Notes: generated by a model not told the origin, from the sequence alone. 64,000 bases of DNA from JBQSUQ01 sp052384575 (GCA_052384575.1 JBQSUQ010000011.1); one strand, 5' to 3'. Shown: positions 7,441 to 16,594, counted from the stretch's first letter. Numbers and translations are program-made.

Positions 7441-9447
7441 ATGGCAGATCAAAAACAACTAGCCAATGCAATTCGTTTTTTAAGTATGGATGCCGTACAA
7501 AAAGCTAAATCGGGCCACCCTGGTGCCCCTATGGGTATGGCTGATATTGCAGAGGTTTTATGGCGTGGTTTCTTAAAGCACAATCCAAACAATCCAAAAT
7601 GGGCTGATCGCGACCGTTTTGTCTTATCCAATGGCCATGGCTCAATGCTGATTTATAGTTTGTTACATTTAACAGGCTATGACCTTTCTATCGAAGATTT
7701 AAAAAATTTCCGTCAATTACATTCTAAAACACCAGGTCACCCTGAATATGGTTATGCACCAGGTGTCGAAACCACAACAGGCCCATTAGGTCAGGGTATT
7801 ACGAATGCGGTAGGTATGGCGATTGCAGAGAAAACCTTAGCAGCGCAATTTAACCGCGAAGGTCATGATATTGTTGATCACTTTACTTATGTATTCTTAG
7901 GTGATGGTTGTTTAATGGAAGGGGTTTCGCACGAAGCTTGTTCATTAGCGGGTACATTGGGCTTAGGTAAATTAATCGCATTCTATGATGACAACAATAT
8001 TTCTATTGATGGTCATGTGGATGGTTGGTTTACAGACAATACCAAAGGTCGTTTTGAAGCTTATGGTTGGCAAGTAATTGATAATATTGATGGTCACAAT
8101 GCAGAACAAATCGCTGCAGCAGTGAAACTAGCGCAAGCTGAAACTGAAAAACCAACGTTAATTGTTTGTAAAACCGTGATTGGTTATGGCTCACCAAATA
8201 AATGTGGCTCACATGACAGTCATGGTGCACCATTAGGCGATGACGAAATTGCATTAACCCGTAAAGCATTAAATTGGGAATATGCACCATTTGAAATTCC
8301 AGCAGATATTTATGCTGCTTGGGATGCAAAAGAAAAAGGTGCTACTTTAGAAAAAGCATGGGATGAGAAATTTGCTGCTTATGAAAAAGCCTATCCAGAA
8401 TTAGCTGCTGAATTTAAACGTCGTTTAGCGGGCGAATTACCAGCTGATTGGGCACAGCAAAGCCAAGCGTTTGTTGAAAAATTACAAGCAAACCCAGCAT
8501 CTATTGCGAGCCGTAAAGCATCACAAAATGCTATCGAAGCTTATGCAAAAGTGTTACCAGAATTCTTGGGTGGTTCAGCGGATTTAGCAGGTTCTAACTT
8601 AACCCTATGGTCTGGCTCAAAACCAATTCGTGCTACTGAAAATGTAGACGGTAACTACATCAACTATGGTGTACGTGAATTTGGTATGTCTGCGATTATG
8701 AACGGTATTGCATTGCATGGCGGTTTCATCCCTTATGGCGCAACATTCTTAATGTTCTATGAATATGCTCACAATGCAATTCGTATGGCAGCGTTAATGA
8801 AACAACGCGTGTTATTTGTTTATACGCACGATTCTATTGGCTTAGGTGAAGATGGTCCAACCCACCAACCAGTAGAGCAGACAGCTGCATTACGTTTAAT
8901 TCCAAACTTAGATACATGGCGACCTGCAGACCAAGTTGAGTCTGCGATTGCATGGAAACAAGCAGTAGAACGCAAAGATGGTCCAAGTGCATTGATTTTC
9001 ACTCGTCAAAACTTAGCACAAATGGACCGCACTTCTGAGCAGTTAGCTAATGTGGCTCGCGGTGGCTATGTATTACGTCATTGCTGTGAAAAACAAACTT
9101 GCCCAGATTTAATCCTTATCGCAACAGGTTCTGAAGTGGAATTAGCGATGAAAGCGGCAGAGGTATTAGACGCGGAAGGCGTAAAAGTACGCGTTGTATC
9201 TATGCCAAGTACCAATGTATTTGATAAACAAGATGCCGCATATCGTGATAGCGTATTACCACCTTCAGTAACTAAACGTGTCGCTATTGAAGCACAAAGT
9301 GCAGATTTCTGGTACAAATACGTTGGATTTGAAGGTCGCATTGTTGGTATGAATAGTTTTGGTGAATCAGCACCAGCTGATCAATTATTCAAACTTTTCG
9401 GCTTCACTGTTGAAAACGTGGTGGCAAAAGCGAAAGAAATTTTATAA
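7441..9447 (+). CDS. tktA: Transketolase
   Basis: This 668-residue thiamine-diphosphate enzyme transfers two-carbon ketol units in the non-oxidative pentose phosphate pathway. Seen are SGHPGAPMG near residue 22, the TPP-binding stretch GDGCLMEG...DDNNISIDG near residues 153-190, the pyrimidine-domain HDSIGLGEDGPTHQP near 460, and the C-terminal transketolase domain. The length matches E. coli TktA (about 663). GGAG lies just before the ATG. It stands alone: a CRP site precedes it and a USS-dyad terminator follows. Confidence 0.97.
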   Translation: MADQKQLANAIRFLSMDAVQKAKSGHPGAPMGMADIAEVLWRGFLKHNPNNPKWADRDRFVLSNGHGSMLIYSLLHLTGYDLSIEDLKNFRQLHSKTPGHPEYGYAPGVETTTGPLGQGITNAVGMAIAEKTLAAQFNREGHDIVDHFTYVFLGDGCLMEGVSHEACSLAGTLGLGKLIAFYDDNNISIDGHVDGWFTDNTKGRFEAYGWQVIDNIDGHNAEQIAAAVKLAQAETEKPTLIVCKTVIGYGSPNKCGSHDSHGAPLGDDEIALTRKALNWEYAPFEIPADIYAAWDAKEKGATLEKAWDEKFAAYEKAYPELAAEFKRRLAGELPADWAQQSQAFVEKLQANPASIASRKASQNAIEAYAKVLPEFLGGSADLAGSNLTLWSGSKPIRATENVDGNYINYGVREFGMSAIMNGIALHGGFIPYGATFLMFYEYAHNAIRMAALMKQRVLFVYTHDSIGLGEDGPTHQPVEQTAALRLIPNLDTWRPADQVESAIAWKQAVERKDGPSALIFTRQNLAQMDRTSEQLANVARGGYVLRHCCEKQTCPDLILIATGSEVELAMKAAEVLDAEGVKVRVVSMPSTNVFDKQDAAYRDSVLPPSVTKRVAIEAQSADFWYKYVGFEGRIVGMNSFGESAPADQLFKLFGFTVENVVAKAKEIL

Positions 9448-9480
9448 TGCTTTTATCCGCATAAAACTTTAAAATAATAG

Positions 9481-9515
9481 ACCGCACTTTATCAGCAAAA
9501 GTGCGGTTTATTTTA
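9481..9515 (+). terminator. USS-dyad terminator after tktA
   Basis: Inverted uptake-sequence cores ACCGCACTT (9481-9489) and AAGTGCGGT (9499-9507) form a hairpin followed by TTTATTTT. This is the usual Pasteurellaceae arrangement in which paired USS act as a terminator. Confidence 0.8.
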
Positions 9516-9530
9516 TAGGGGATCATTTAT

Positions 9531-10187
9531 ATGCCAGATACTGAAAAACGAGATAGTTCTCAAGAACAAGCACTAGATTATATTTTTTCTCAAGATTGGT
9601 TTAGTCACAACATTCCTTCTTTGCAAGCGGTAATCCATTTTGTAAAACCAACTCGTATTTTAGAAATTGGCTCATTTGAAGGAAGATCTACAGTATTTTT
9701 TGCCGAGGAAAGTCTTAAATATCAAGAACGAGTACAAATTCAATGTATTGATACTTGGTTAGGTGCGAGAGAGCATGTTGGTTTGGATATGCTTTCTGTT
9801 GAGCAGCGATTTTCGCATAATGCTAAATTAGTGACTAGTAAGCTTCCTAATATTGAAATCTTGGAGAGAAAAGGAACATCTCATCAAATGATGATCAATT
9901 TATTGGCTGAGGGTTATCATAATTATTTTGATTTTATTTATGTAGATGGATCACATGAAGCGCCCGATGTTTTGTTTGACGCATTATTAGCGCATCGTTT
10001 AGTAAGAGTTGGAGGCGTAATAGCATTTGATGATTATCTGTGGTCTCCAAATGCACCTGGTGAAGATGACCATTATTTACTCGTTAAACCCGCCGTTGAT
10101 CATTATATTAATACTTATCAGCGTAAAGTTCAGGTTTTACAGGGGTTACCAGCTTATCAGCTTTATGCTCATAAATTAGCAGATTGA
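9531..10187 (+). CDS. Class I SAM-dependent methyltransferase (Methyltransf_24-like)
   Basis: This 218-residue protein has a Rossmann methyltransferase fold. The SAM-binding motif ILEIGSFEGRST lies near residue 43, an acidic motif IQCIDTWLG near 80, and FIYVDGSHEAPDVLFD near 137, as in CmcI/Methyltransf_24-type enzymes. The substrate is unknown. It stops 2 bp before a tyrosine phosphatase gene and heads a run of four closely packed genes ending in ruvX. AGGGGATCA upstream of the ATG serves as ribosome binding site. Confidence 0.8.
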   Translation: MPDTEKRDSSQEQALDYIFSQDWFSHNIPSLQAVIHFVKPTRILEIGSFEGRSTVFFAEESLKYQERVQIQCIDTWLGAREHVGLDMLSVEQRFSHNAKLVTSKLPNIEILERKGTSHQMMINLLAEGYHNYFDFIYVDGSHEAPDVLFDALLAHRLVRVGGVIAFDDYLWSPNAPGEDDHYLLVKPAVDHYINTYQRKVQVLQGLPAYQLYAHKLAD

Positions 10188-10189
10188 TT

Positions 10190-10660
10190 ATGAAAAAAAT
10201 TAACATTCTATTTGTGTGTTTAGGGAATATTTGTCGCTCGCCTATGGCGGAATATCTTATGCGAGATAAGATAAGCAAAGCGGGTTTGTCGGATAAAATT
10301 GCAACGGACAGTGCGGGCACTTCTGGTGAACATGATGGCGAAGGCATGCATTGTGGTACCGCTGATGTGCTAGATCGTTTGAAAATTTACAGTAATGATT
10401 TTGTCAGCCGAAAAGTGCGGTCAAAAGATTGGCAGAATTTTGATTATATCGTGGCGATGGATAACCATAACTTGCGTGATTTGCAACGCTTATTTGGTCA
10501 ACATGAAAAATTGTTTGCTATTGCAAGCCTGTGTCCAGAATTAGATTATGATCATATTCCAGATCCTTGGTTTACTCGACGTTTTGATGAAACCCATCGT
10601 TTACTGGATCAATGCTGTGATGCTTTATTAAATAAGATTAGACGAGAGCACAAAATATAA
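10190..10660 (+). CDS. Low-molecular-weight protein-tyrosine phosphatase
   Basis: This 156-residue phosphatase has the P-loop CLGNICRS near residue 10 (C-x5-R) at its N-terminus and the general-acid loop DPWF near residue 122 (IPDPWFTRR), both needed for catalysis. It is full length for the family. The ATG at 10190, 2 bp after the upstream stop, aligns with the family N-terminus better than a TTG at 10184. LMW-PTPs often counter a tyrosine kinase in polysaccharide export, but no kinase is nearby, so the target is unknown. Confidence 0.9.
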   Translation: MKKINILFVCLGNICRSPMAEYLMRDKISKAGLSDKIATDSAGTSGEHDGEGMHCGTADVLDRLKIYSNDFVSRKVRSKDWQNFDYIVAMDNHNLRDLQRLFGQHEKLFAIASLCPELDYDHIPDPWFTRRFDETHRLLDQCCDALLNKIRREHKI

Positions 10661-11218
10661 ATGAATTTACAAAATCAATTGTTGATTGCAATGCCAAATA
10701 TTGATGATGCCTATTTTGCACGTACGGTGATTTTTATTTGCGAACATAATGATAAAGGCACCATGGGTTTAGTATTGAATCAACCGACCGATCTTAGTAT
10801 TGCTGAAATGGTAGCAAAATTGCATTTTATGATGGCAAATGATCGCCACTATCCAGAAGATTGTGTGCTTGCTGGTGGCCCCGTTAATATTGAGCGTGGT
10901 TTTATTTTGCATACGCATACTGAACAGCAATTTATGCACAGCTATCGTATTAGTGATCGGTTACAATTAACTACCTCTGCTGATATTATTGATACCTTTG
11001 GTACTGCACAGGCGCCAGAAAAATATCTAGTGGGATTAGGTTGTGCCAGCTGGGTACCAGATCAATTAGAGCGAGAAATCATGGAAAATGTTTGGTTGGT
11101 CATGCCTGCGGATGAACGTCTTATTTTTGATGTACCCTATGCACAACGTTGGGAAGAAGCACAAAAAATTCTGGGATTTGATGTACATCATTTAGCACAT
11201 CAAGTGGGGTATTGCTAA
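10661..11218 (+). CDS. yqgE: YqgE/AlgH family protein (UPF0301)
   Basis: This 185-residue protein belongs to the UPF0301/DUF179 family. Diagnostic stretches are LLIAMPNIDD at the N-terminus, GTMGLVLNQPTD near residue 36 and VLAGGPVNIERGFILH near 68. The biochemical function is not established. Its position immediately before ruvX (yqgF) is conserved in gammaproteobacteria. The start ATG follows the phosphatase stop directly, and its own stop overlaps the ruvX start (TAATG). Confidence 0.93.
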   Translation: MNLQNQLLIAMPNIDDAYFARTVIFICEHNDKGTMGLVLNQPTDLSIAEMVAKLHFMMANDRHYPEDCVLAGGPVNIERGFILHTHTEQQFMHSYRISDRLQLTTSADIIDTFGTAQAPEKYLVGLGCASWVPDQLEREIMENVWLVMPADERLIFDVPYAQRWEEAQKILGFDVHHLAHQVGYC

Positions 11219-11634
11219 TGGCAATGACAGTGATCGCTTTTGATTTTGGTACCAAAAGTATCGGTTGTGCGGTTGGACAAAGTATTACAGGCACAGCACA
11301 AGCTTTACCTGCATTCAGAGCACAAGATGGTATTCCTAATTGGGATGCTATTGCAAAATTATTTCAACAATGGAAACCCGATTTATTGGTTGTGGGTTTA
11401 CCATTAAATATGGATGGGACAGAACAAGATCTGACCTTACGCGCTAAAAAATTCGCTAATCGTTTACATGGACGTTTCGGCTTGCCAGTGGAATTACAAG
11501 ATGAACGTTTAACCACTACAGAAGCACGAACAGAAATCTTTTCACGCGGCGGTTATAGGGCTTTAGAAAAAGGGAAAGTGGATAGCATATCAGCTTGTTT
11601 AATTTTAGAAAGTTGGTTTGAGAGCCAAGAATAA
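11218..11634 (+). CDS. ruvX: Putative pre-16S rRNA nuclease / Holliday-junction resolvase-like RuvX (YqgF)
   Basis: This is an RNase H-like fold protein of about 138 residues. Seen are FDFGTKSIGCAVG near the N-terminus (metal-binding Asp), VVGLPLNMDG in the middle and DERLTT near residue 100. YqgF proteins trim 16S rRNA 5' ends in E. coli and are structurally related to Holliday resolvases. The ATG at 11218 overlaps the yqgE stop; an ATG two codons later (11224) is also possible. A strong hairpin follows. Confidence 0.93.
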   Translation: MAMTVIAFDFGTKSIGCAVGQSITGTAQALPAFRAQDGIPNWDAIAKLFQQWKPDLLVVGLPLNMDGTEQDLTLRAKKFANRLHGRFGLPVELQDERLTTTEARTEIFSRGGYRALEKGKVDSISACLILESWFESQE

Positions 11635-11662
11635 AAGAAGCCATTTAAATAATGGCTTCTTT
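11634..11662. terminator. Bidirectional terminator between ruvX and the TonB receptor gene
   Basis: A perfect 12-bp inverted repeat, AAAGAAGCCATT / AATGGCTTCTTT with a 5-base loop, lies between two convergent genes, with T-rich DNA following on either strand. Confidence 0.85.
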
Positions 11663-11675
11663 GCTTTATTTTCAA

Positions 11676-13688
11676 TTAGAATTTGTATTTCAAATTAGCG
11701 AAATACATTCTGCCTTCTTCTGGATAACCTTCCGTATAAGCATAATTTTTATCAAATAAGTTAGATACGCCAATATCAATATTGAAGTTGTTTGTCACTT
11801 TATAATTGAATTTCACATCAGTTACACCAAAGCCTGACAGTTTTTTGGCACCGTCTTTTGTAAGTGTATAGCGTCCTTTTTCCGCAGATTGACTGAGATA
11901 GAAAGAAAGTTCTGGCGTAATTGCCCAGTCTAAATAAGCGAAGAATTTGTGAGTTGGGATATCACGAATATGATCACCATTATTATTTTTGGCTTTAATA
12001 TAAGTGTAGTTCGCCCCAACAGTTAGCTGATCATTAACAAAAGCAGTGATAGCTAATTCAAGTCCTTTATACACCTCTTTGCCTTGGTTTTGGTTCATGG
12101 TTTCATAAATAGTGCGTTTTTTCCCTTTCTTAATTTCTTGTTTTGAGTTACCAGTGTAAATTTCAGTAATTGCATCTTTCACTTCAGAGTAGAATAATGC
12201 ACCTTCTAACCGCACTTTATCAGCAAAGGTACGGTAATAGCTCAATTCATAATGATTTGCACGCTCTGGTTTTAAGAATGGATTTGGAGTGCGATATTTC
12301 GATAGACTGCGAGAATAGCGGTCTTTCATGGTTGGAAAACGGGTTTTGTGGGCCGCACTTATGCTTAATTCATCATTTGAGTCAAATTTATGGCTTAATT
12401 TGATTTGATAGTTAAAGGCATTTTTATCTGCGACTTGATAATCATATATGCCTTTGACATCGGATTGGTAACTTTGCGCTTTAAGTGCTTCACGACGATC
12501 GAAGCTCACCCCAGTGATTAATTTTGTGCTGTCGTTAAAAGCGTAGGTATTTTCTAGCCCCAAACTATAGGTTCGGTCTTGGCTACGCGCCTCAGGTTGA
12601 CCATCATCATGGTCCTTATGCTGATCAAATTTATAAAGTGCGGTTAATTTTAAACTATTTTTATCAGTGACTTTGGCGCCAAATTCAAACCCTGCACCGT
12701 AGGAATAGTCTCGATAATGGCTATTAAATGTACTTTTCGCTTTTTGTGTTGATAGGGTTTCATCATCATAAGCGGATAGGTCATTTTTGAACGTATCAAA
12801 GAATAGTTTGCCATTGAAATAGAAGCGATTTTGATTAAATTCAGTATGGGAAAGGAAATAGATACTGTCTTTGTTCCATGTTGGCCAAATCCAATATTTA
12901 TGCACTGCATCTGCATTATCACCTGCGTAGAAAGGTTGCTGTTTATAACCTTTCTGTGTTGTCAATGACAGGCTGTATTCATCAGTATTATTTGGGGTGT
13001 AAGCAAGTTTCAAACTCAGTTTTTTGTCTTCATTACGCGAGTTTTCAGCACGATTTCCATCTTCATCAGAATGGACACTTGGTTGATAATGTTTAGAAAG
13101 TTGTAATCCTTGTTTATTTAGTAGATTACCGCTTAGTTGAATATAGTATTTTTCTTGTTTCGTACCCAAATTAAAATAAAGATTGTGGCTTGCGGTTTTG
13201 TTATTACGCCCGGTTTGGAATTGGTAGCCCAGAGTACCTTCCAGTTCTTTCGTTGGTTTTTGTGTCACTAAGTTAATTGCTCCACCGAGTGCATTGGGTC
13301 CGTACAAAATTGAGCTAGAGCCTTTTGCTACGGTGATTTGTGAGAGATCAAGATGCGTGAAACGCCCCAAATCCATATTGCCATCATAAGGAACATAAAC
13401 AGGAATGCCATCAATTAGTACAGGAACACGACGGGCGTCAAATCCACGCACCAACATATTTTGCTCTGCGCGTCCCCCTTTGCGCTCAAAATAGACGCCT
13501 GGTAATAATTTGGCGCTTTGTGCAATATTATTGATTTGCAGTTTTTGTAATTGTTCTTGTTCCACCGTATTGTTCATTAGCTGGCTTTCACTTGCGATAA
13601 CTTCAATTTGTCCAAGTTGAAAAACATTGTCAGCATAGGCAGTGCCACAGGCGAGTGAAATAAGCGTACAGATGAGTGTTTTTTTCAT
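11676..13688 (-). CDS. TonB-dependent outer-membrane receptor of the Mol/Mod cluster
   Basis: This 670-residue receptor has a signal peptide (cleavage after TAYA near residue 20), a TonB box-like IEVIAS near residue 28, a plug domain (LLPGVYFERKGG, VRGFDARRVPVLIDGIPVY, GPNALGGAINL) and a 22-strand-type barrel ending in NLKYKF. Such proteins import metal chelates, haem or cobalamin using TonB energy. Its ligand cannot be read directly. It is the last gene of a minus-strand cluster for molybdate-type uptake, which suggests a chelated oxyanion or metal. It is separated by 144 bp and has its own AT-rich dyad upstream, so it may be transcribed independently. Confidence 0.93.
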   Translation of the reverse strand: MKKTLICTLISLACGTAYADNVFQLGQIEVIASESQLMNNTVEQEQLQKLQINNIAQSAKLLPGVYFERKGGRAEQNMLVRGFDARRVPVLIDGIPVYVPYDGNMDLGRFTHLDLSQITVAKGSSSILYGPNALGGAINLVTQKPTKELEGTLGYQFQTGRNNKTASHNLYFNLGTKQEKYYIQLSGNLLNKQGLQLSKHYQPSVHSDEDGNRAENSRNEDKKLSLKLAYTPNNTDEYSLSLTTQKGYKQQPFYAGDNADAVHKYWIWPTWNKDSIYFLSHTEFNQNRFYFNGKLFFDTFKNDLSAYDDETLSTQKAKSTFNSHYRDYSYGAGFEFGAKVTDKNSLKLTALYKFDQHKDHDDGQPEARSQDRTYSLGLENTYAFNDSTKLITGVSFDRREALKAQSYQSDVKGIYDYQVADKNAFNYQIKLSHKFDSNDELSISAAHKTRFPTMKDRYSRSLSKYRTPNPFLKPERANHYELSYYRTFADKVRLEGALFYSEVKDAITEIYTGNSKQEIKKGKKRTIYETMNQNQGKEVYKGLELAITAFVNDQLTVGANYTYIKAKNNNGDHIRDIPTHKFFAYLDWAITPELSFYLSQSAEKGRYTLTKDGAKKLSGFGVTDVKFNYKVTNNFNIDIGVSNLFDKNYAYTEGYPEEGRMYFANLKYKF

Positions 13689-13719
13689 AACTATCTCCTT
13701 GTGAGTATTGAGTTTATAA

Positions 13720-13750
13720 AGTTCATTATAAAAATATTTATATAATGCAT
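13720..13750. promoter_or_regulatory. AT-rich dyad upstream of the TonB receptor
   Basis: CATTATA (13724-13730) and TATAATG (13741-13747) form a perfect 7-bp inverted repeat with a 10-base spacer, about 40-60 bp before the receptor start. It could be an operator (ModE- or Fur-like) or simply promoter DNA; it is not a clean match to either consensus. Confidence 0.35.
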
Positions 13751-13832
13751 GTTAAAAAATAAGGCTAAAAGCAGATTAATGTGATTTTTATCAGCAAGTT
13801 AGCCTAAAATTCACTGAAAAATGACCGCACTT

Positions 13833-14309
13833 TTATCCACAACGACGGTTAGAGGGGAACCTTAATTGCAGAATAATGGTAATTGCAGAAAATAATTTTT
13901 CATCATTGTCACCAACAAGATGGCGTAAAGGCTGATTGGATGGCAAATATGGCACTTTACCTTGTACAAGCGCTTGTTGTATTTGTGTAAGAGGTAGTTG
14001 TAATACCGTCGAAATCTCCTCTAAGGTTAAGGGTTCAAAAGTCATTAACAGGCGATCTAGGTTACAAAAAGAAGGGTAAGGATTGCCAAAATAGAGATCC
14101 TGAAATTGCGTGACGAGTTTTAAGAATTTCTTTCTTCTGTGCACAAAGTGGATGATTGCTAAGAGTATCAACACAAGCCCACAGCTGATATGAGCATATA
14201 ATATCAACGGGCTAGCTAGGCCAAAATACAGGGATAAGCCAGATATACTTGCCAATAAAATGCAGCACAGTAAGAACACAATAAGAAAGAGTTTTGCGGT
14301 AATTGCCAT
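13833..14309 (-). CDS. Small two-helix membrane protein with a C-terminal soluble domain, unknown function
   Basis: This 158-residue protein has two strong transmembrane helices (about residues 7-29 and 34-56). The second begins AHISCGLVLILLAIIHFVH, with histidines near residues 40, 54 and 57 that could hold a haem, as in DUF4405-type membrane cytochrome proteins. A basic stretch (HRRKKFLK) follows, then about 90 soluble residues with a helix-turn-helix-like segment (EEISTVLQLPLTQIQQALVQG). It lies 16 bp after modD, in the same operon. I do not recognise a characterised homologue. GAGGAA precedes the ATG. Confidence 0.75.
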   Translation of the reverse strand: MAITAKLFLIVFLLCCILLASISGLSLYFGLASPLILYAHISCGLVLILLAIIHFVHRRKKFLKLVTQFQDLYFGNPYPSFCNLDRLLMTFEPLTLEEISTVLQLPLTQIQQALVQGKVPYLPSNQPLRHLVGDNDEKLFSAITIILQLRFPSNRRCG

Positions 14310-14325
14310 ATGAGATTCCTCTTAT

Positions 14326-15168
14326 CTAACATTTTTCAATAATAACTTTTATATCTTCAGGCTGGGCATAATAAGGTGCGGATGTAATGAGCAAATTGAC
14401 GCCTAATTTTGCGTAATCCTGCACATTATTTTTGTTAATACCACCTGCAATAGACAACGTAATATTGGGGTAGGCGCTAGCCAATTCCAACGCTACTTTA
14501 GCTTGCATTGGTGTGGCTTTATCGAGCTGAATAATATCGGGTCCTGCGCGAAGCATTTGCTCGAATTGAGTTAAATTGTCTGCTTCTAAAGTGATTTTAT
14601 TTTCGGGCGCTTCTGCACGTAATGTGGCGACTAATTTTTTGTAATCTTCGGGATTTTCACATAGGTTACGGTGATTGGTGAAAACTAATAGCGTTTCACT
14701 TAACCCTTGGCGATGAATATGCCCACCACCTGCTAACACTGCGGCAGTCGCGAGTTTTCTAGTGTAAGGGATGCTTTTTCTTGTACAGGCGATAATTGCG
14801 GCAGGGTTGACGGCTTGTGCAGCTTTTACCATTTCTGCAGTATATTGCGCTACACCAGAGCTCCATTCCAACACTAATTGAATGACTTTCCAAGCTTGAT
14901 GAAGTTTAGCGGCATTGCCTTGTGCGGAGATAATCGGCTGGCCAGAATTCAGAAAGTCGCCATCTTTAGCATATAAGTGCGGTGTAATTTCCAGCTTTTT
15001 TAATAATTGTTCTGCCACTGCGACACCAGCGACTACACCCGCATTTTTACGTTTAAAGCAAATTTGAGCGAACTCTGTTGCAATACCTAAAGCCCTCGTT
15101 GTTAAATCACCACGATAGCAATCCTCTAATAATAATTCATCCAATTCTTGCTGAGAGAAGTAAATCAT
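14326..15168 (-). CDS. modD: ModD, quinolinate phosphoribosyltransferase-like protein of molybdenum transport loci
   Basis: This 280-residue protein has the fold of nicotinate-nucleotide pyrophosphorylase (NadC). Seen are DLTTRALGI near the N-terminus, CTRKSIPYTRKLATAAVLAGGG near residue 132 (the KTxPGxR-like phosphate-binding region), ITLEADNL near 192 and SIAGGINKNN near 239. ModD is regularly encoded beside molybdate ABC transporters but its reaction is not established. It lies 9 bp after the short modC and 16 bp before the membrane protein gene. GGAG precedes the ATG. Confidence 0.88.
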   Translation of the reverse strand: MIYFSQQELDELLLEDCYRGDLTTRALGIATEFAQICFKRKNAGVVAGVAVAEQLLKKLEITPHLYAKDGDFLNSGQPIISAQGNAAKLHQAWKVIQLVLEWSSGVAQYTAEMVKAAQAVNPAAIIACTRKSIPYTRKLATAAVLAGGGHIHRQGLSETLLVFTNHRNLCENPEDYKKLVATLRAEAPENKITLEADNLTQFEQMLRAGPDIIQLDKATPMQAKVALELASAYPNITLSIAGGINKNNVQDYAKLGVNLLITSAPYYAQPEDIKVIIEKC

Positions 15169-15177
15169 ATCGGCTCC

Positions 15178-15795
15178 TTATATTATTTTTCCTTGGTTGA
15201 GGTGGATACAACGATTGGCTAAGAAGTTGGCTTCTTTGGGTTCATGAGTGACTAAGATCGTTGTTATTTTAAATTCTGTGATCAATTGTTTAACTGTATG
15301 CCATAAAGATTGTTTAGTTTCCCAATCTAATGTAGAGGAGGGCTCATCTAATAGTAAAATATTGGGTTGCTTGATTAAGACCCTTGCTAGTGCTGCACGT
15401 TGTTGTTCTCCACCAGATATTTCTGTTGGATAACGATGAATTAAATGATCTATTTTTAATTTCTCTAATAAAAAATACTGTTTTTCAATGGCATTATCGG
15501 TTTTGGTCTTATTGGTTGATTGAGCTAATGTCAGGTTACCGCCGACAGTCAGATGTGGAAACAAATACAAATTTTGATTTAAGTATCGACAATTTCGTTT
15601 CCATGGTGGTAATGAATCAATAGATTTGCCATTTAATAGAATTTGACCTTGATAATGGATATAGCCTGCGATGGCATTGAGTAATGTACTTTTCCCACTG
15701 CCTGATGGACCTAAAATCGCAACAACTTCTCCTGACGATAGGGTTAAATGTATCTGTTGTAGTATGCCGGTTTGTAGTTGATGGATCTGCAACAT
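15178..15795 (-). CDS. modC: Molybdate-type ABC transporter ATPase, short ModC-like
   Basis: This 205-residue ABC ATPase has Walker A GPSGSGKST near residue 31, a signature ISGGEQQRAALAR near 126 and Walker B ILLLDEPSS near 146. It lacks the C-terminal TOBE/Mop oxyanion-binding domain of classical ModC (about 350 residues), so it could not sense cytoplasmic molybdate that way. It follows the ModB-type permease by 1 bp, which fixes it as that permease's partner. The symbol rests on context; it could instead serve tungstate or another oxyanion. Confidence 0.85.
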   Translation of the reverse strand: MLQIHQLQTGILQQIHLTLSSGEVVAILGPSGSGKSTLLNAIAGYIHYQGQILLNGKSIDSLPPWKRNCRYLNQNLYLFPHLTVGGNLTLAQSTNKTKTDNAIEKQYFLLEKLKIDHLIHRYPTEISGGEQQRAALARVLIKQPNILLLDEPSSTLDWETKQSLWHTVKQLITEFKITTILVTHEPKEANFLANRCIHLNQGKII

Positions 15796-15796
15796 A

Positions 15797-16594
15797 TTAA
15801 ACGCCTTTATTCAGTGAACGAAGCAGGAACAATAAGCAAGCCGAAATTAATAATAGCCAGAGTGCAGCACCAATCGCTAATTCAAAATCTCCACTGGCAA
15901 TATTCAAATAGACCGCCATTGGTAAGGTTTCTGTTTGAAATCTTGTTGCGCCTGCTAACATTAAGGTTGCACCAAACTCACCTATGGCTCTCGACCAAGC
16001 AAGTACAGCTCCGCATAATAAGGGTTTCCAACAGAGCGGTAATTCTACTTTCAGCAAACTTTGCCATGGGGATAAACCTAAATTATAAGCAGCCAAGCGG
16101 TAACCAATATCCATATTGTTAAAAATCCCTTTTGCATTACGTAGCATGATTGAGCTAGCAATATAGGTTTGGGCAATAACAATACCGACAGGGCTAAAAA
16201 TCCACTGACTGATTGAAGGTAACCACTGGGCAGCAACCCCTTGAGCATTAAAAAATAGCAGTAAACTTAAACCTGTTACCAAAGGCGGCAACACCATAGG
16301 CAAGTCCAATAAGGTATCAATAAATTTTTGCCCGGGTAGTTTCATTTGTGTCATTACCCAGGCAGAAGGCAAAGCGATACAAATTGCCAAAATGAGCGAA
16401 ACTAAAGAAGTTGCTAATGACATAAATAATGCAAAATAAAGTTCTTTTTCATTCAAAATTTGTTGAATGAAATGCCAATTTAGTTTGCTGACTAATGCCA
16501 ATATAGATCCCACTACGACAATTAATAATAATCCGAGTGGGATTAATGCAATCGCTTGGCTTAGACTTTTATTGAAGCGGTAAGAAACCTTCAT
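15797..16594 (-). CDS. modB: Molybdate-type ABC transporter permease ModB
   Basis: This 265-residue inner-membrane permease has about six hydrophobic helices and the BPD_transp_1 coupling loop (AYNLGLSPWQSLLKVELPL near residue 169, followed by RAIGEFGATLMLAG). That last stretch is characteristic of ModB/CysT-type oxyanion permeases. Its start lies 26 bp inside the 3' end of modA, so the two are translationally coupled. Confidence 0.9.
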   Translation of the reverse strand: MKVSYRFNKSLSQAIALIPLGLLLIVVVGSILALVSKLNWHFIQQILNEKELYFALFMSLATSLVSLILAICIALPSAWVMTQMKLPGQKFIDTLLDLPMVLPPLVTGLSLLLFFNAQGVAAQWLPSISQWIFSPVGIVIAQTYIASSIMLRNAKGIFNNMDIGYRLAAYNLGLSPWQSLLKVELPLCWKPLLCGAVLAWSRAIGEFGATLMLAGATRFQTETLPMAVYLNIASGDFELAIGAALWLLLISACLLFLLRSLNKGV

